A stretch of DNA of 64,000 nucleotides from assembly GCA_028641055.1 (NCBI GenBank), contig CM054057.1:400256541-400320540 (forward strand). The letters run 5' to 3'. Under the pieces are notes generated by a model. The model saw only the letters and a program-made list of their open reading frames with translations. It ran no database searches and was not told the origin of the DNA. This DNA comes from Alopecurus myosuroides. Taxonomy: Eukaryota; Streptophyta; Magnoliopsida; Poales; Poaceae. The position numbers were made by a program, and so were the translations under genes. Positions 47,549 to 61,047 of this stretch are shown in pieces (the stretch's first letter is position 1; each line of letters opens with the position of its first letter).

Positions 47549-50500
47549 GTAGCTGGGTGGCTGCGGAGCCTTCAGGTGGACTTGCTACTCCGGCAAATCC
47601 TCTTGTTGCCGCTGTTGGGACCTTTGCAGGTCTCCGTGATCGTGTAGCTGATGGTGAGCGCAAGCTAAAAGCGCTGCGTGGGATAGATGTAAGGACCCCA
47701 GACCGATAGTCTGAAACCCTACGTATGCATACATTCACGATCCCAGAAAGATCAGTCGTGAACAACATACACAGTTGGCACACATAAATACATCATCCAT
47801 TACACGAATACATAAAGGTATTACACAAATGATCACATGATCAAGTTTAACGCAACTGCCACAAGGGCAGGCAAATTAACAAACACAGCGGAAGACAATT
47901 AAAACACAACGTAGTTGAGCCCAAGTCACGCCTTAACCTACAGGCTGCTGACCCGGAGACGATCCTAGTTCGCAAAGCCGTGAACTCCGTACTTCTCTTC
48001 ATAGATATCCTTTGGAGGCTCCTTCTCCAAATCTGATAAGTAGATACCAGGGGCGAAACCATAATGAGTACATTTGAATGTACTCAGCAAGACATCCATC
48101 ATGTCACTTACCAAACATGCAAATATGCTTATATGGTGGAATAGGTAGGCTATAAATAGGGTTCACTATCAATGGTGTTCTTATAAGATGACACCACAGT
48201 TGCAGTCAAGTTTATCTGTATCTTTGTTGAAGAAGATACTTCAGAAGAAAATAATATAGTTTTATTTATCTTGTAGATATCACATGTACAAGAGGTTTTG
48301 TAAAGATTTGTTAAAGAATATTTTCTCTTTGCAAAACTTCTTGGAATCAGTTTCCAGAATTCTTGCTTAGAGTAGAAAAGGTTTTCTTTTGCAAAACATT
48401 TTGTTTTGTATAACAACATCTGGCTTTTCATCATCGACGATACCTCCACGGTATAAGTTTCCATTCCTTTCCGAACCTCACAAGTTCAAACACTTCCTTT
48501 CCAAAATTCCTTTTCAAAACTTCCTCTTTTGAAAACATTGACACAATGCTAGCTACATGGCCATTCAACCGTCCATATCCGAGGACGCGGCTATCTCGAA
48601 ATAGTTTTACTCTGCAGAGGTGTACACATTTCCACTAGATCCAGAATCCGCCATGAAACAACCATGGACTGTTCCCAACCTATGAGAACATCAGATAACT
48701 GATCTTGACTATCCACTATGTGCAAGCTAGTACATGACTATCTCTTCAATTGGGGTTACCCTCCCTGGCAAGCCGTGTCCCACACCGCCCAAACAGGAGA
48801 CCCAACTGCTGCATCCGGAGGGAAAATTAATCCCACACTTTAGATGTCCCGTATTCCCCACTCCTAGCAACATTTCGGTTCGGAGGATCCCATCCCCTAT
48901 AGCACTTGAGATAGCACACATACTAACCATAACAAGTTTTTAATCAATCCCCTACCCATATTGGGGTAAAGTGGCAGTACGATAATGGTTGTCCAGCGAA
49001 GACTAGGTTATGTGTCATTTTTTAAAACACCACTTTCTCAAAAATGACCACTTCCACATTCCTCCGGAGAACAAGGATCCGCCTTTTCTCCGGGTTTTTC
49101 CGTAAAGCCTTTGTTTTGTAGAATCACAATTTTAGGGTGTCCACTTAGGGACTAGTATATTTTTATGGTAATAAAAACCATATGGTGGCTTATGGGCTTG
49201 GTATTACCAAGTTTAACTACTGGCATGATAGTAACCTATAATATAGTATAGTAGTAAATTCCACATCAAAAATGGTTTTGATAATCAAGTTTTTGTAAAA
49301 CTTCAGAGGTAAAACATGCATGATAGATAATGATAAGTATTGTATCAGCAAGCATCAGGATGGCTTGCCTGGTATCTCCTTGTGTCCCTGGTTTTGGAGT
49401 GACTGGAACTTGAAACAGAGCTTCCCGACACTTCCTTCCTCTTCGTTTTCTAACGTCGTAAAAAGAATAAAGGACACACATTCAGAACCAATGAAGGCAA
49501 GCAACAATGCATAACCATACATACAGCAAGGAAATCTAATAATAACCAATCACACAATTATTAATGGAGACAAACAATCAAACAAACCTACTTGGCAGAA
49601 ATGCCATTTAATAAGACAACTTAAGGTTGGAGGAACATATCTCACAACCTTAATATCATGGATTCAGTGGGTGTGCCACTCTCATACCAAGATATTAATA
49701 AACCCAAAATACACTTAGTTTCACAAGGGTGAGACCACTAAAAGTATATACAACATGCACAATTAATAAGCATGGCAATGGTTCTGTCAACCAAACCACA
49801 AAAGAACAAGATAGCTATTCCACTGAGTCTAAATTCACATCAAGAATAAATAAGGCACATGATTTGCAAAAGTTACTTGTACAAATCAGTGAGCCTCCAC
49901 AAGTGTAACAAGGTAATAGACTCATCACAAAACACACAATTCTCATAGTGAGAACAATAGAAACAATGACTAACAAGGAGGAATTCCTATAGACATGTGT
50001 CTACTAAAAGTTTGCTATGAAAGCAAGCATAATAAGTAAAGTACTAAAATGCAAACAAGGAACCATGTTATCATAATGGGAATGAAAACATGTCCTCATG
50101 CAAGGATACACAAATTTCTACCAAACACAAGTTGGCAGGAAAAATAATTCAATACAAAAATGCTTGGGAAACTAGTACTACTCAAACATGAAGAATCAAT
50201 GGATGCATTTCAATAAAGTAATTGAAATACAACCATAGGGTCCATGTCATAAAAACAGGAGTGAAAAATATCTATACTTTCTATAACAAAAATATCCCAT
50301 TTAGCAAAACAATGCATTAATTTGCAGGGCAACTCCTACATACTAGTGGTAATAAAAGGGGCATTACTAGAGGAATCAAACAACACTCAAAAGATGGGTT
50401 TTTCCTAGCAAGCCACACATGATTATAACCACTTACAAACAGAAGCATACACCTTTTCATTTAGCACTAAAAATCCAAAGCAAAAAATACTAGACACTCA

Positions 50501-53500
50501 TTAATTATAGAACTATAGAAAAGAAACACATCTAGTGTGGGGGAAATAATGTTTCCACCAAAAATGCAATGAAACCAGTGGGTGTTCCACTAGAATAACA
50601 AAGAATTAAGAGGTCACAATGCCTCTGGTCATACTTGATAAAAATTAACAAAAGACTAAACTAGCTTCTAGTGCAATAACCATATTAGTAGAAAATAATA
50701 GGATGCTAAAATAAGCAAGGTAATGCTACTCATGCTATTGTTTTCACACAAGTGAAAAATCTAGGGGTCAAGTACTCATAAGAACATCATCAAAATGCTA
50801 CTATTCATATGAACACAACCCAAAAATATGTGGCTACACAACCACAAATGTTTATGTCAAAAATTCCACACATGAGGGAATTTTTCCATAACATTCTCAT
50901 AGTCATGACAAAGCTACTCATGATTTTCTACCAATTCAAATGCAAGCTAGCATAGGTGATAACAACACAATATAAGTACAAACATGGTACTGGATATAAT
51001 TATCTCAACACAAAAATCCAAGTGCTTGCACATAATTTTATCACTCAAAAATACTATGCAAATATTAACTAGAGATAAAACATAGGCTATTAACAAAAAT
51101 CCTATTTCTTCTCAACTCAAGTCCACACAATCTAACATGCTAAAATAGCCAAGTAACACTTAGAAAACAAGTTCACACAACTTGTACATGCTAGAAAACA
51201 ATATTGCTACACAAAAATATAATCACACAATTTAATTATCTAAAATGCCAAAATGGCAGAAACAAGCAATTTAAAGATCTGTCCACCAAATTTTATATGT
51301 TGCTAAAAAAATTACACCCATCTAGGTTTGGATAGCCCTGAATATATACAAGACCATCCAGTTGCGTTTGCATCAAAAATCATTTTTAATAATTTTATAA
51401 AAATCACCAAAGTGCTCTCTGGTGTTTTACCAAATTGCATGCCATTTCAAAAATATTAGTAATTTGGAAGCAAGGTTAATTGCTCCTGTTAGGAAATTTC
51501 AAGGGCTTTCCAATGCAATTTGCCTCACTTCATTCTGAGTTGTGAAATAAAAATGGTGCTCATTTTTATTTTTCTGGTACCTGTTGCCAAAACATTTTTC
51601 ATTTCCAAAATATTCATCCAAATGTAGATCTACAAGTTGGAGGTGGTTTAGATTTATTTGCTTTACATCTGTGAATTTTGGTTAGGTCAAATTCATCTTT
51701 TAGGGTGCCATTTAAAGCCAAAAGTAAACAGGTAACATTTCTGTCAAAAATAAAAGGAAAAACAGACTTGTTGGGCTAGATCTGCTAATTGGGCCGGCCA
51801 GATCCAAATCTCACCGCGAGGGATACCAGCCTTAGCCGCTGACCAGCGGGCCAGAGGCCACGGTGTCTGCCACACAGGCAAGCACGGGGCCACCAGCAGG
51901 TTCAACTGCTACCAGCGCGGTCAAAACCGAGCTGACACGAGCGCGACGTCGGCACTGCGTCATCGCCGGCGGAAGGAGAACTCCGGCGAGCCCAATCCGG
52001 CGCAAAACGACCACCGATTCACGAAATAAAAATGTCCACGCGATGCTCTCGACTTGTGGGTTCATCTAGGGTCTGCGCCGTTTCCAGGGATCAACCGGAG
52101 GGAGGCCGGCGACGAGGAAACGCGGCGGCCGGACAGCGAAGGTGGCTCGGGGGCGATTAAGAGGGAGAGGGAGGGGGAAAAGGTACCGGGAGAATCGCCT
52201 GCTCACCGTGAACACGTTGCACCACTCGGTGAGGTCGGAGAAAGCTCGAGGGCGCGGCAATGCCTCGCCGGAGCTCGGCGAGCTCGGAGAGGAAACGAGG
52301 ATGGCGCGGCCACCACGCGGCCCTTTGGCCCGATTCCTTTTGCACCGATGCTCAGCAAGGCGAGGCGGAGGGAATAGGGTACACGGTGGCCGGCGGCGAG
52401 CCCTCCACTGGCCGAATCGACGGCGACCTCCATAGCTAGGGTTTCGGTTTCTTGGGATTTTTCGAGAGAGAGAGGGGAAAGCTCGTGGGGGGGAGAGAGA
52501 GGGGGCAAGGAGCAGACAAGGGCACATGAGGGGCCTCTTATCCCCAAGGGTTGCTTCTAGTCAAAGCCATGGCTAGGGCACTGCTGCTACAGAGAGCTAG
52601 AGGAAGAAGATGACTCGGATTACACTTTGGTCCCTGGCCAATTTACAACAAGGTCCTTTCCTCTCTGAAAAATGTGATTTTTTACCAAGGAAACAAAGTC
52701 AAAATTTAAATTCCTTTTGCACAAAATTCTTATTAGTTGAGTTGCACCACATATGTGAAAAGTGGCTCAATTGGAGAGACTTGATAATTCAAAGTTGTTC
52801 AAATTTGAATTCTTACATAAATGGACATTGAATTTATTAACCTACTTAGGAGCTTCCAAAAATGATAATTTTTGGCACACATTCCTTATTTGATGTGTTC
52901 CTTATGTGGTAGAAAATTCAAGTCATTTTGAGTTACTTCATAGAACAAACTTGTTCAAATTTCAAAAAGGTGCTGTCTAGAAAACAGGGGTTTTTGGCAA
53001 CTTAAATAATTCAAAAACTTGTTCCCTTTTGTTTTTCATCCTTATTTATGATATAGAGCATGTGGTATTTATTTCATGGCATTTGGAAAAAGTTTGTAGA
53101 ACAAACTTGTTCAAAATTCCAATTGTTGCTGTGGAGAAAAATCATGTTTTCAAGCCTTTAATGGATTCACATTTTGGTATCCTCTTGTGTGTGTTCCTTA
53201 TTTGATATAAGGAAGCACTGGTATGAATTTCAGATCATTTGAAGAAAATTTCCAATAGTAACTTGTTTTAGTTTTCTGTTTCTAGAAATATTGGAAATTC
53301 AATTTAATAAGGCACTTGGCTTTTCTTTAACAATGCTTTGCCAAAATATTTATGTGACTAGAGATAGCAAGTCAATGCTCTCCAATACTTTTGTTTTTAA
53401 GCTTGCAAGGTTGGAAAAACATTTGATAAGATTTTGGTGAAGCATCTAAGAATGCCTCTTTTTCTGATAATCTTTTAGGGAAATTTATTAAGTGTTTCCT

Positions 53501-54442
53501 CTTTCTTAATTTAGGCCTTGGAATAATATTCAACAAGTATGAGTTTCATAAGATAGTTTTTGGAAAACTCTTTGATCAATATTTACTTTAGAAAATATTG
53601 CCAAGGTCATTGGAACAATATGTTGAATATTTTGTTTTCAATTTCTTAGCCATGTAAGTTTATATAATTAGTTTGTTTAGTTGCACTCAAACAAATACAA
53701 CCAAAGTTTAATTCTCAAGCAATTAGCAAAACAACTGTGTTAATAGGTATTCCAAAATTGGGATGTGACAATAGCCGATGTGGCTAAGTCCAAACAAAAA
53801 CTGGCGATTGAACGCGAGCAGTTTGTAATGGATGAGTTGGCGTCTGTTGCCAAGGATTTGCTCTGTAAGTAATGCAGCCCCCAAGTCTTCTTTATCTTGT
53901 ATCCTTTTTTGATCATGTAACTTTGCTTTTCAGTTGTTCAGCCGGATGACACGAATAAGAAACAATGGGTGGAAAACCACATCTTTCAAGAAGCTGGCAT
54001 CTCGAGACCTCACGCGAATAATTTTTGGTTCGATCGTAGTCGAGGTTTTGTGCTTGCTACCTTGAAGTTTTGAGTCATCCAGGAGAAGATACTCGTGAGC
54101 TCCTTTCACGAGGTTTTGATTGCGATGAACGCCGCTTTCTATCCGCTACAAAGGGGTCCTGAAGATTGGATCCATCTTCTCATGGTGTTCGGTCGAGAAG
54201 GAGAGATTCGCGAGTGTGTTCGCAATCAGATGACTTGCGGCTCGGTGGTGGCTCTCTCTTTTGTCCGGTTGTGGCATCCTGAGGTGAACTTCTACTTTAT
54301 AGCTAGACTTCCTGATGGTCCAATCGACGATATTTCTCCTCATTATAGGGCTGTTCGGCCTGCGGCAGAAGAAATCATTCGATTGACCTCGGATGAGGTA
54401 GATCGGGTTTTGGCGGCTGAGAATGCTCAGCGCCGGGTTTGA
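47549..54442 (+). pseudogene. Antisense module 2 of element G, split by a solo LTR
   Basis: Coding-like segments 47549-47687 and 53771-53864 join into one frame once the solo LTR and one target duplication are ignored. A GT donor at 53865 and an AG acceptor at 53933 lead to exon 53934-54442. The exon has one in-frame TGA (54071-54073) and ends at TGA 54442. The first part is a Lys/Glu-rich coiled coil; the second is globular, with a segment WIHLLMVFGREGEIRECV around 54170-54220. I do not recognise the family. It is unclear whether it is the 3' part of module 1 or a separate gene. It converges with pol of G (stop at 54722), 279 bases apart. Confidence 0.6.
47688..53770 (-). mobile_element. Solo LTR, 6.08 kb, same family as the LTR of element A
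   Basis: Starts TGTAAGGACCCC and ends GGGATGTGACA. Flanks are ataga (47683-47687) and atagc (53771-53775), a 5-bp target duplication with one change. No primer site, polypurine tract or coding domain is inside. It aligns in order with 3805-8970 but is about 0.9 kb longer, mostly in the AT-rich middle (49600-51300). The GC-rich island is at 51780-52600. Confidence 0.85.
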
Positions 54443-54721
54443 TCGTAGGATGTCTATATCCTGTTGTTCTATATAGTTTGTAAAAACTGTTGTAAGGTGT
54501 TCACCTTGTACATATAAATTTTCCTGTGATGCTGAGTTAGACGTAGCCCCCGTGTGTTTTTTGGGGTGTGTACCTGTTACTTTTAGCATGTAAAGATAAG
54601 AAATCTTCGAGTATCTATGGTTGAGAAACCATGTATTTTATTGGAATGACTGAAAAGTCATGTGTTTTTTTGTCGAACTACAAGATGGCTAGTATAGCCT
54701 CATTATGGCTAAAAATTAAAT
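54443..54721. other. Spacer between convergent antisense module 2 and pol of G
   Basis: 279 bases, T-rich, expected to hold both polyadenylation regions. A gtagcccccgtgtg motif at 54544 resembles the polypurine-type repeats. Confidence 0.5.
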
Positions 54722-57700
54722 CTAAGGGTAAAATTTGCGGAGTTGTGCGACATTCCAAGGATTGGAATAGACGCCTCCAGTCGCCGGGTTCTTCAGTCGA
54801 TAGGCGCCACCTGGGATAACTTCGTGTATTATGAAGGGTCCTTCCCATGGTGGCTCGAGCTTGTGTCCTTCCTTCTGCTTGAGCCGTAGCACCAAATCTC
54901 CTACTGCAAAGGCCTTGTGGCGTATGCGGCGACTGTGATAGTTTCGCAGCGACTGCTGGTATACTGCTGATCTTGCGAGTGCAATATCGCGTATTTCGTC
55001 GAGTGCGTCCATGTCATCCGCGAGTGCCCTGTTGGAGGTTTCTTTGCTGTAAGCAACAACCCTTGGGGCGTTGAACCTGACGTCCTCGGGAAGGACTGCT
55101 TCGGCCCCGTAGACCATGAAAAATGGTGTGTAGTTTGTGGATCGGTTTGGAGTTGTGCGGAGGCTCCATAGCACAGAGGGTAGCTCTTCTGCCCAATATC
55201 CTGCTGCCGGGTGTAGACGATCGAGTAGACGTTTCTTGATGCCAGCCGAAACTAATCTGTTGGATCTTTCGACTTGGACGTTGGTTTGCGGATGGGCAAC
55301 TGAGGCAAATTTGAAGTTGATGCCCTTTTCTTCATAGAACTGCTGTGTTTCTTTTGCCTTGAAGTTAGTACCATTGTCTGTAATGATGTCATGTGGTACT
55401 CCAAACCTGCATACGATGGAGTCGAGGAATTTGATGGTGCATTAGGCGCTAGCCGAGGTTACGGGCATGGCTTCGATCCATTTGGTACATTTGTCAACTG
55501 CGGCCAGCAAGTGTGTGTATCCACCTGGCGTGGACTTGCGTAGTGGTCCGACCATGTCTAGCCCCCATTGTGCAAAGGGCCAGGCGATGGGTATCATATG
55601 CAATTCAGTAGCGGGTGCGTGTGGTTTTGGTGCGAATTGCTGGCAAGCGTTGCACCTGTCGACCAGCTCCTTTGCGTCTCTGGCGGCTGTAAGCCAGTAG
55701 AATCCTGCTCAGAAGGCTTTCCCCATGATTGTTTTCCAGCTAGCATGATGTCCACAATCTCCTTGATGGATATCTTGCAATAATTCTTTGCCGTCCTCGG
55801 GTGCTATGCATCGTTGCAATATGCCTAAGATGCTTTGCTTGTATAGCTCTCCGTTGATCACCCGAAAGGATTTGCTTCGCCTGACTATCTGTCGAGCTTC
55901 TCGTGGATCTGCTGGGAGCTGTTTCGCGGACAAGTAGTCGAGGTATTTCTGCGTCCAGACTGGCTCGACCAGAAAAATTTGTCGCGAAATATGATGAATG
56001 AACTCGATAATAGCAACTTGCGGGCTGACCTCTGTCTCCGATGTTGTGGGTACGTCTGCAGTTTTCTTGATTTTGACTGATCGTCTAGTCATCCGTTTGC
56101 CAGCTTGTCTGCTTCTTCGTTGCTGGATCTCGCAATATGCTTCAGCTCGCATCCCTTGAAACTTCCTTCGAGTAGGTTGTACATGTCACGATAAGCGACC
56201 ATGTTTTCAGCGATAGCGTCGCATTCCTTCATTGTTTGTTGCACGATGAGATTGGAGTCGCCGTAGATCATCAGTCGGGTGGCTCCACACACAACTGCCA
56301 TCTTCATCCCATGCAACAGAGCTTCATATTCTGCGTCGTTGTTTGATGCTGGATCATCAGGTGGAAAATCCAATCGGAGGACGTACTGCAGTTTGTCCCC
56401 TCTAGGTGATATTAGGACGATTCCAGCTCCTGCTCCTTCGTTTCTCTTGGACCCATCGAAGTACATGATCCAATTACTCGTGTATTCTGGCGGGCCGGGC
56501 GTTTGTAGCTCTGTCCACTCGCTCAGAAACTCCACGAGTACCTGGGATTTTACTGAATTGTGCCCTGCATAGATGATGTCCCAAGTGCCCAACTCGATGC
56601 TCCATTTTGCTATCCGTCCAGATGCCATTGGGTTGTTCATGATTGTACCGAGTGACGCATCATTAACCACTGTTATGGTGTGTTCCTGGAAGTAGTGCTT
56701 GAGCTTTCGAGCCGTGAGAACAACTCCATAGGCGAGTTTCTGGTAGTGAGGGTATCGTTGCTTGCATGGCGAGAGCACTTCACTGATGTAGTAGATTGGT
56801 CGTTGGAAGCCATATGCCTTGCCCTCCTCGGGTCGTTCGACTACAATTGCCGTGTTGATGACCTGGTTTGTTGCGGCTAGGTATAGGTATAGTGGCTCCC
56901 TCTCTTGCGGTGTTGCAAGGATGGGCTTGCTTTGCAATGATCGTTTCAGGTCCGCGAATGCCTGCTTAGCCTCTGGTGTCCACTCGAACTTGTCCGTCTT
57001 TTTCAACAGCTTGTAGAAGGGTAATGCCTGCTCGCCCAATCGTGCGATAAATCTGCTTAAGGCGGCTAGTCGCCCTGCGAGCTGTTGGACTCCGCGTAGA
57101 TTGGTTGGCTCCTTCATTGTCAAGATTGCTTGTATTTTCTCCGGATTGGCTTCGATGCCTCTGGCGGATACCAGGTACCCGAGTAGTTTTCCTGATGGGA
57201 CGCCAAAGACGCACTTTGTCGGATTGAGCTTGATCCTGTATGCGTTGAGGGCGTCAAATGTTTCTCTAATGTCCTCGAGGAGTGTATCCTCTACTCGAGT
57301 CTTGATGACGATGTCGTCAACGTACACTTGTACGTTCTTGCCAATGAGCTTGGCGAGGCATTTTTGCATGCAGCGCTGATACGTCGCGCCTGCGTTCTTG
57401 AGCCCGAAAGGCATTATCGTGTAGCAGTACACACCGTGTGGCGTGATGAATGCTGTCTTTTCCTCGTCTTCCTGCTTCATCCGGATCTGATTATATCCCA
57501 AGTAGGCGTCCAGGAAAGAGAGGCGTTGACAGCCCGCAGTAGAATCCACGATCTGGTCGATTCGCGGGAGGGGAAAATTATCCTTGGGGCAGTGCTTATT
57601 TAATGACGTGTAGTCGATGCACACTCGAAGGATGTCAGTGTTTTTCTTTGGAACCAGCACCGGGTTTGCTAACCAGGTGGATATCTTGATCTCTCTGATG

Positions 57701-58833
57701 AATTTTGCTTCTAGCAATCTGTTTACTTCTTCTCCAAGCGCTTTCTGCTTGGGTTCTGAAAATCGTCGAGTGGTCTGCTTGATCGGTTTTGCATCCTTGA
57801 AGACTTCGAGTGAGTGCTCGGCGAACTCCCTGGGTATTCCTGGCATATCTGAGGGCTGCCAAGCAAAAAAATTCCAGTACTCACGGAGGAGTTCGACGAG
57901 CGCGCTTTCCTATGCTGGCGAGAGGGTAGTTGAGACCATCGCTGTCTTCGCAGAATCCGTCGGGTGCACCTGATGCTTTCGGGTGTCGCTGTTTGTGCTG
58001 AACTCCAATTCTGGCGCGTTTTTCTTTGTGAGGGGCATCACGGAGTGGTCCATGGTCTTTGCCAGCTCCTGCAGTTCTTCTTGCATCTCGAAAGATTTTG
58101 CGATCTCGTTGAACTCGATGTCGCATTTGTTGGACTTCTGGAAATCTCCGTCGATGGTGATTACACCATATTCTCCGGGTAACTTGAGCTTTAGGTACGC
58201 GTAATATGGTACTGCCATGAATCTGGCGAACGCTGTTCGACCAAGAATGGCGTGGTACTGTGAGGGCCAGTCGACTACTTCAAAGTCGAGGAATTCTCTT
58301 CTATAGTTGCGTCGATTGCCCAACACAACCTCTAGGTTAATTGTTCTGAGTGAGCGGATCGCCTTTCCTGGAACTATCCCGTGGAAGGATGTTTCTGACT
58401 CTGCAAGTCCGTCCAGGTTCCGGTTCATCCGGCGGAGCGTATCCGCGTAGATAATGTTGATGCCGCTGCCTCCGTCCATGAATACGCGAGCCAGTTCGTA
58501 ATTACCAATTTGTGCTTGGATTACCAACGCAGCGTGTCCTGTTCGATAGACTCGTGGCGGGTGGTCTTCCATCGAGAAAGTGATCGATTGGTCCGCCATC
58601 TTCAGGTACTCGGGCTTTGTTGGCGGGGTTTGCACAGCCATGCACAGTTGCCGCGTGTTTGTCTTCTGAGCTCTGCGGGATGGGCAGACTTTTTGTATCA
58701 TCCCTAATTGTCCAGCCGGGTTCGGGTACGCGTTAGCTTCTGCGTTTGGTGCGGGTGGCGCGTTTAGTGCTGCTAGCGCCATGTTCGGATTTCCTGGTGG
58801 AGGTAGGGATAATGGTAGCTGGAACCCTTGATG
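54722..58833 (-). pseudogene. Pol of element G (Tat lineage): protease, RT, dual RNase H, integrase, broken
   Basis: Segments 58782-57910 and 57846-56089 are in one frame, separated by a TAG. They hold the protease (FMDGGS, D at 58476), RT (YVDD at about 57305-57328), a degenerate RNase H and an archaeal-type RNase H (YFDGSK near 56450, ending EEADKLA at 56100). A frameshift near 56095 moves the rest (56152-54722) to another frame. That part has the HHCC finger, stops at 55709 and near 55443, the integrase core (LDMVGP near 55560, TDNGTN near 55375, QVERSN near 55265) and the C-terminal GPF-type end. It is the most complete Tat pol here but inactive. It converges with antisense module 2. Confidence 0.88.
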
Positions 58834-61017
58834 TTATCCTCCTGGGAGTGGCGGGTAGTTTTGATTAGCTGCTAATCTGCTTTTCTTCGAGAAGGCCTCG
58901 TGGATTTCGATGAACTTTCGGCAATCCTTGAGGAGTTGCGTTGCCTTAGTTTTGCCCGTGCGCTTATCTGTAAATAGATGTAGCGAGCAGTACGCGTTCA
59001 GATCCTCCTCGGGGCTTTTGTCTTCAGCTTTTGGTTTCCACTCGCGACTCCCGCGGCGCCCATTATCGCGGCTTCGTGTGAATTCTGCCGCTACCATCTC
59101 TTACCGGTCGTCGTGATCGTAATATTTTCTCCTTTTCTTTCGACCATGGCGGTCTTCTTCAGGCGCGGGCGATGATGCCCTTTCGTTGCGCACCGCATCT
59201 TCTCCGTTAGCCCATTTGTCGGCTATGATCATCAGTTCCCCAATAGTTTTGGGTGCTGCTCGGCCCAGCTCTTCTCTGAAAGCAATTCGTCGGGCGCCTT
59301 TCGTGAAGGCCTCAACCGCTACTTCTTCTGAGATATTTCCCGCGGTGTTCCTGAGTGTTGTCCACCGCTGAATGTACTCGCGGGTGGATTCGCCTCTCTT
59401 CTGCCTGCAGGCCCGTAGTTCTTCAATGGTTGCTGGTCTCTTGTAAGTGGCGTGGAAGTTCTTGCAGAAATCGTAGTGCAGGTCATCCCATGATGCGTAA
59501 CAAGACTTTGGCCTTGCTTTCAGCCAGCTGCGTGCCGCGCCGACCAAGTGCAGGTTGAGGTACTGCATAGCCGTGTTTTTATTCCCACGTTGGCATTTTA
59601 CTGCCGTGAGGTAGTCGTTTAGCCACGACGAAGGCTCGAGTGAACCGTCGTATTTCGTGACTTCTGCGTTGAGCTTGAATCTCTTGGGTAGGGGTGCCTC
59701 GCGGATGCTGCGGGCGAAACACAGCGCGCCGCAGGTCTCGTCATCCGAAGAACTGGACGAGGAGCGCGCGCGGTTCCTTGCAGCTCTTGCCTTGTCCACC
59801 TTGTTTTGTGCGATATCTGACCGCGCGTTATATCCTGGCTGGTCGTAATCAGTTTCTTTCCTTGGCTCTTTGCTGCGATTCCGCGAGCGGCTGCTATGAC
59901 GTCGCGAGCTTTTATTTCTCGGGCTACCTTCACTGCTTCTTCGACTATCGCCGCGTCGCCGAGCTTCTTTTCCTCGACCGCGGCGAGGTGATTTGTCTCT
60001 CCTAGGCGAAGTGCTCCTATGCTTGCGCGATGCCTCTTTTTCTTTTTCCTTCTCTTGCTGTTCGGCGGCCTTCCTGCGGTCGTAGGAGGCGAGCCTTGAG
60101 GCTGCCATACCCAATCCCTTTCGAACCTGTTTGTACTGCTCTGCTCGCGGGTCATTCTCCGCTGGCTGGTTCATCTGCATGTAGGTCGCTGCGGCCAGGA
60201 CGGCGGCAGCAGGAGTTTGCGGGTAGACATTTCCTTCCTCGTCAACCCGCATGAGGGAAGGTTCGAGTGACTTACTGATCCCTCCCAGGGACTCGGCGTC
60301 CATGGATGTTGTTCTTGATGCGTATCCCTTCCTTGTGGGTCGAGTTCCAACCGAAGGTGTTAGGGATAGCTCAGCCCGACGTTGACTTGACTCATCCGCC
60401 AATCTCTTCCGATGTGCCAGGTCTCTCCGAGCTTCTTTGATAGCTGTGGCTGCTCTCACTAGATGGTAGTGGTAGGCGACCATATCTTCGTGTGGCGCTC
60501 CTGCCACGGGCGGCTTTCTTGTTCGCAAAGCTTCTTTAGCTCGGTCCCAGGCGTCCCGCGAGACGCCGATCTCATCACGCTTTGCTCTGTTTCTGGGGGT
60601 TGTTCCGATCCTGCCATGCAAACTTGGGCCAATCGTGGTCCGTGCGTCCTAGGCGTTGCCCGGAAAGTTTTCTGGATCTGCGAAGGTTCCTCTATCGAGA
60701 GGGTATGGTAGTCGCTGGTGTTGAACCGGATCGACTCGCCACTTTTTTCCAGATGGGGGCGCGAGTCGACAGCTTCTGACTCAGATCCTGATTCTTCAGG
60801 GAAGTGGAGGATCCCGTCCTTGTTGGTGTAGAACTTCAAGCTTCCGAACGTCAAGGTGACGCTCTTCTCCATATCGCTGAATACCGGGCGTGATTCCGGC
60901 GAGTGAGGGGTGACCACGACAGATCCGATCCGAATAGGATTGACTGGAGCCGAGGTCGAAGGTTTCCAACGTGAATTGGATGATGAAGCCGATGACGCCG
61001 GAGATCCAGCGCCCGCC
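58834..61017 (-). pseudogene. Gag of element G (Tat lineage), broken by a frameshift and stops
   Basis: An upstream frame covers the leader-side segment to 60650; the main frame starts at ATG 60621 and runs to TAA 59101, then continues in frame to TAA 58834. The main part has an Arg/Ser/Lys-rich SR-like region (59750-60030), and then a retrotransposon gag domain (about 59150-59640, with RSWLKARP and a TREYIQRW motif). The segment after the first stop has a C..H..C pattern (YCSLHLF...KDC) in place of a normal zinc knuckle. The same frame break near 60650 occurs in copy F (33898), so it predates the duplication. Confidence 0.82.
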
Positions 61018-61037
61018 GTTCCCACAGACGTCGCCAA
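61018..61037 (-). other. Primer-binding site of element G
   Basis: The minus strand reads TTGGCGACGTCTGTGGGAAC, ten bases from the LTR. It differs from copy F (TTGGCGCCG...) by one base in the part that pairs with the tRNA end. Confidence 0.65.
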
Positions 61038-61047
61038 TTGTCGAATC

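Noticed and set aside
52066..52547. Overlapping 100-150 codon frames in the solo LTR
   Set aside because: They sit in the GC island of a solo LTR and show no recognisable domain.
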